Of a stretch of DNA of 64,000 bases, positions 61,471-64,000 are shown piece after piece (within the stretch, counting starts at the first letter, position 1; each line of letters starts with the position of its first letter). Location of the stretch: assembly GCA_003241785.1 (NCBI GenBank), contig QFPW01000010.1, forward strand, positions 1-64,000. Direction: 5' to 3'. Under the pieces are notes generated by a model. That model was not told where the DNA came from and ran no database searches. It was given only the letters and a program-made list of their open reading frames with translations. This DNA is from Rhodovulum sulfidophilum (GTDB taxonomy: Bacteria; Pseudomonadota; Alphaproteobacteria; Rhodobacterales; Rhodobacteraceae). A program made the translations under genes and the position numbers.

Positions 61471-62403
61471 ATGGCCATCGATTGGAAAGGGCTGAATCCG
61501 GCCCCGGTCACGCTGTTCAAGGACAACGGCGACGTCGATTTCGAGGCGAACGCCCGCCTCGCGAAATGGCTCGCCTCGATTGACGGGGTGAAGAGCCTTG
61601 TGATCCTCGGCCATGCCGGCGAGGGCACCTTTCTCACCCATGACGAACAGCTCGAGCTGATCCGCGTCTACAGGGACGCGACGCCCCTGCCCGTCGTCGC
61701 GGGCATCACCGGCGAGGGCACCAAGGTCGCGGAGCAGGAGGCCAAGGAAAAGTTCGACGCGGGCGCGACCGGCGCGCTCGTCTATCCGAACCACGGCTGG
61801 CTCCGCTTCGGCTACCAGAAAGGCGCGCCGCAGACCCGATACCAGGCCGTGGCGCAGTCCGGCCTCGAGTGCATCCTGTTCCAGTACCCAGCCGCCACCA
61901 AGGCCAACTACGACCTGGAGACCCAGCTCGAGATCTGCGCGATCGAGGGCGTGACTGCGACCAAGAACGGCGTGCGCGACATGAAGCGCTGGTACAACGA
62001 GATCCCGGAGATCAAGAAGCAGTTCCCCGAGATCGCGGTGATGTCCTGCCACGACGAATGGCTGCTCCCGACCATGTTCGACGTCGACGGCCTGCTGGTC
62101 GGCTACGGCAACATGGCGCCCGAGCTGCTGCTCGAATACCTCGCAGCCGGCAAGGCGCAGGACTACACGCTCGCCCGCAAGTACCACGAGCAGCTCCTGC
62201 CGATCACCCGCGCCGTCTACCACCGCGGCTCGCACATGGAGGGCTCGGTGGCGCTGAAGCACGCGCTCCGCGCGCGGGGCCTCGTCGACAACGTGAACGT
62301 CCGCGAGCCGCTGAAGCCGCTCGGCGACGGGGCGGACGCCGAGATCCGCGCCGCCGTGAAGGCCTCGGGCCTGACCTACGTGGGCGAGTCCATCCCCGCC
62401 TGA
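61471..62403 (+). CDS. DapA-family (class I lyase/dehydratase) enzyme (310 aa)
   Basis: AAGGGAG precedes the ATG. The TIM-barrel family text includes VILGHAGEGTFLTHDEQLEL, VVAGITGEGTK, YQAVAQSGLECILFQYPAAT and the Schiff-base Lys in VTATKNGVRDM. Members cleave or dehydrate keto-acids (dihydrodipicolinate, KDG, N-acetylneuraminate types). The LacI regulator and MFS transporter indicate catabolism of a sugar acid or related compound rather than lysine synthesis. Exact substrate unknown. Confidence 0.85.
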   Translation: MAIDWKGLNPAPVTLFKDNGDVDFEANARLAKWLASIDGVKSLVILGHAGEGTFLTHDEQLELIRVYRDATPLPVVAGITGEGTKVAEQEAKEKFDAGATGALVYPNHGWLRFGYQKGAPQTRYQAVAQSGLECILFQYPAATKANYDLETQLEICAIEGVTATKNGVRDMKRWYNEIPEIKKQFPEIAVMSCHDEWLLPTMFDVDGLLVGYGNMAPELLLEYLAAGKAQDYTLARKYHEQLLPITRAVYHRGSHMEGSVALKHALRARGLVDNVNVREPLKPLGDGADAEIRAAVKASGLTYVGESIPA

Positions 62404-62618
62404 TCCACGCCGACGGCAGCCTTCCCCAACCCGCGCCACCGCGCGCGGGACGCGCCGTCGGCGCCGCGATCTCCGGCGATTTCATCGTCCGCGAAGGATG
62501 CGGCTTTATTTCCCCCACCGACGACGCGCCCGGCGGCAAGGTTTCTCGCCGCCGGGATCTCCGGAAGGTCCTTGGCCACCGGCAAAAACAAGATCACACC
62601 GACAGATGGAGGAATAAG

Positions 62619-64000
62619 ATGCTCATGGACACGCCAGCGGCCGCGCCGCGGGCGGGCGACCAGGCCATGGCCCTTGACGGTCAGGCCGACATCAGCGCCC
62701 GGATTGAACGCCTGCCCATCACCCGACGGGTCTTCTGGACCCGAAACATTATCGGCGCGGCGACCTTCTTCGACGGCTACACCGTTATCGCCATCGCCTA
62801 TGCCATGCCGGTCCTGGTGCGCGAATGGGGCCTCAATCCGCAGCAGACCGGCATGATCCTGTCGATGGGCTATCTCGGCCAGCTTGTCGGCGCCGTGCTC
62901 TTCGGCTGGCTCGCGGAGCGGCTGGGCCGGCTCAAAGTGCTGCTCTTCACCATTCTGCTCTTCGTGTCGATGGATGTCGCCTGCCTCTTCGCCACCGGCG
63001 CGGCGATGATGATGCTGTTTCGCTTCATCCAAGGGATCGGCACCGGCGGCGAAGTCCCGGTGGCCTCGGCTTATATCAACGAATACATCGGCTCGAAGGG
63101 CCGTGGCCGCTTCTTCCTGCTCTATGAGGTGATGTTCCTCTTCGGGCTGGTCGGAGCCGGTCTGATCGGCCGCGCGCTGGTCCCGGTCTACGGATGGCAA
63201 GCGATGTTCCTCGTCGGTCTGATCCCGGCCGCGATCCTCATCCCTCTGCGGTTCTTTATGAAGGAAAGCCCGCGCTGGCTCGCTTCCAAGGGGCGCTACG
63301 AGGAGGCCGATGCCATCGTCCGCGACCTCGAGCGGAGCGCCGAGGCGCGTGGCGTGACACTCGCGGAACCTGTCCCCGTGCCCGTCAAGCCGAAGCCCAC
63401 CGCCTCGAACTGGCGTGAGCTCTTCCAGGGCATATACCGCAAGCGCACCCTGACGGTCTGGGCGATGTGGTTCTGCTCCTACCTCGTCGCGAACGGCATG
63501 ATCACCTGGCTCCCCACCCTCTACCGCCAAACTTTCAACCTGCCGCTGGAGACCGCGCTGCTTTACGGTCTCCTCACCTCGGTTGGCGGCGTGGTCGCGG
63601 CCCTGATCTGCGCCTTTGCGATCGACAAGGTCGGCCGCAAGCGTTGGTACACCGGCGCCTTCCTGCTTGCTCCCGTCCCTTTGATCGCGCTCGCCCTCCT
63701 CGGCGCGACCACGCCGATGCAGGTACTGATCCTCGCCGGACTCGCCTATGCCATCGTCCAGACGATCACCTTCTCGCTCTATCTATACTCGGCCGAGATC
63801 TACCCAACACGTCTGCGGGCGCTCGGCACCGGCCTCGGCTCGGCCTGGCTGCGGCTCGGATCCTTCGCCGGTCCGCTGGTCGTCGGCTTCACCATGGCGC
63901 AGTTCGGCATCCAGTTCGTCTTCGCGATCTTCGCCGGCGTTCTCCTGCTCGGCGCCGCGATCACCGCGCTCTGCGCGATCGAGACCAAGGGACGTGTGCT
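62619..64000 (+). CDS. MFS transporter (3' end outside window)
   Basis: GGAGGA precedes the ATG. The 460 visible codons contain 11 to 12 membrane helices, with the MFS loop signature GWLAERLGRLKVLLF and the IQGIGTGGEVPVASAYINE motif, plus FAIDKVGRKRW and YSAEIYPTRLRALGTGLGS. This pattern is of the sugar-acid/aromatic-acid:H+ symporter type. It follows the DapA-like gene by 215 bp and is probably in the same regulon. The reading frame is open at the window end. Confidence 0.9.
   Translation, partial: MLMDTPAAAPRAGDQAMALDGQADISARIERLPITRRVFWTRNIIGAATFFDGYTVIAIAYAMPVLVREWGLNPQQTGMILSMGYLGQLVGAVLFGWLAERLGRLKVLLFTILLFVSMDVACLFATGAAMMMLFRFIQGIGTGGEVPVASAYINEYIGSKGRGRFFLLYEVMFLFGLVGAGLIGRALVPVYGWQAMFLVGLIPAAILIPLRFFMKESPRWLASKGRYEEADAIVRDLERSAEARGVTLAEPVPVPVKPKPTASNWRELFQGIYRKRTLTVWAMWFCSYLVANGMITWLPTLYRQTFNLPLETALLYGLLTSVGGVVAALICAFAIDKVGRKRWYTGAFLLAPVPLIALALLGATTPMQVLILAGLAYAIVQTITFSLYLYSAEIYPTRLRALGTGLGSAWLRLGSFAGPLVVGFTMAQFGIQFVFAIFAGVLLLGAAITALCAIETKGRV

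Overview
The window is GC-rich DNA from an alphaproteobacterium, most likely a Rhodobacterales (Paracoccaceae/Roseobacter-type) member. It lies on an extrachromosomal replicon: a complete repA-repB-repC cassette reads leftward at 18.2-21.7 kb, with a parS-like palindrome and a probable counter-transcribed RNA between repB and repC. No tRNA, rRNA or CRISPR array was seen.

Left third (1-17.9 kb): a mobile-element-rich accessory zone. It holds the 5' end of a secreted SpvB/RHS-type YD-repeat protein, an IS5-family element with a -1 slippery site, a relic of error-prone polymerase dnaE2 carrying a 22-bp inverted repeat, an RTX protein, and an intact IS66 element with a perfect 8-bp target duplication. 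These are followed by a type III restriction-modification pair (mod-res), an AT-rich gene for an exported protein, one broken and one intact IS5-type transposase, and a tyrosine recombinase beside a repeat cluster.

Middle (18-45.5 kb): replicon backbone plus an unusual envelope/DNA operon. Backbone-type genes are repABC, a second and longer ParB-like protein, a Dda/RecD-like helicase, an H-NS-like protein, topoisomerase III, SSB and a DnaQ-like exonuclease. Between H-NS and SSB lie twelve co-directional genes, most joined by 4-bp stop/start overlaps. They encode an OmpA-like lipoprotein, two TSCPD-like proteins, an EF-hand-like membrane protein, exported proteins of unknown function, an SPFH/stomatin protein with its NfeD partner, small membrane proteins and the topoisomerase. 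A site-2-type protease is nearby. This operon is the best candidate for an undescribed system. A PIN-domain gene coupled to a 248-residue protein of unknown function is a second candidate.

Right third (45.5-64 kb): metabolic and regulatory cargo. It includes an HxlR/NmrA pair, an Rrf2-flavoprotein-methyltransferase operon with a clear operator, a large unrecognised protein, three small genes, and a phosphate-scavenging pair (giant 5'-nucleotidase/nuclease and Tat-exported PhoX). It ends with a truncated ParA and a LacI-regulated DapA-like lyase with an MFS transporter that runs off the window. Short relics of the 3' end of the exonuclease gene recur at about 49.3 and 60.0 kb, marking rearrangement junctions.
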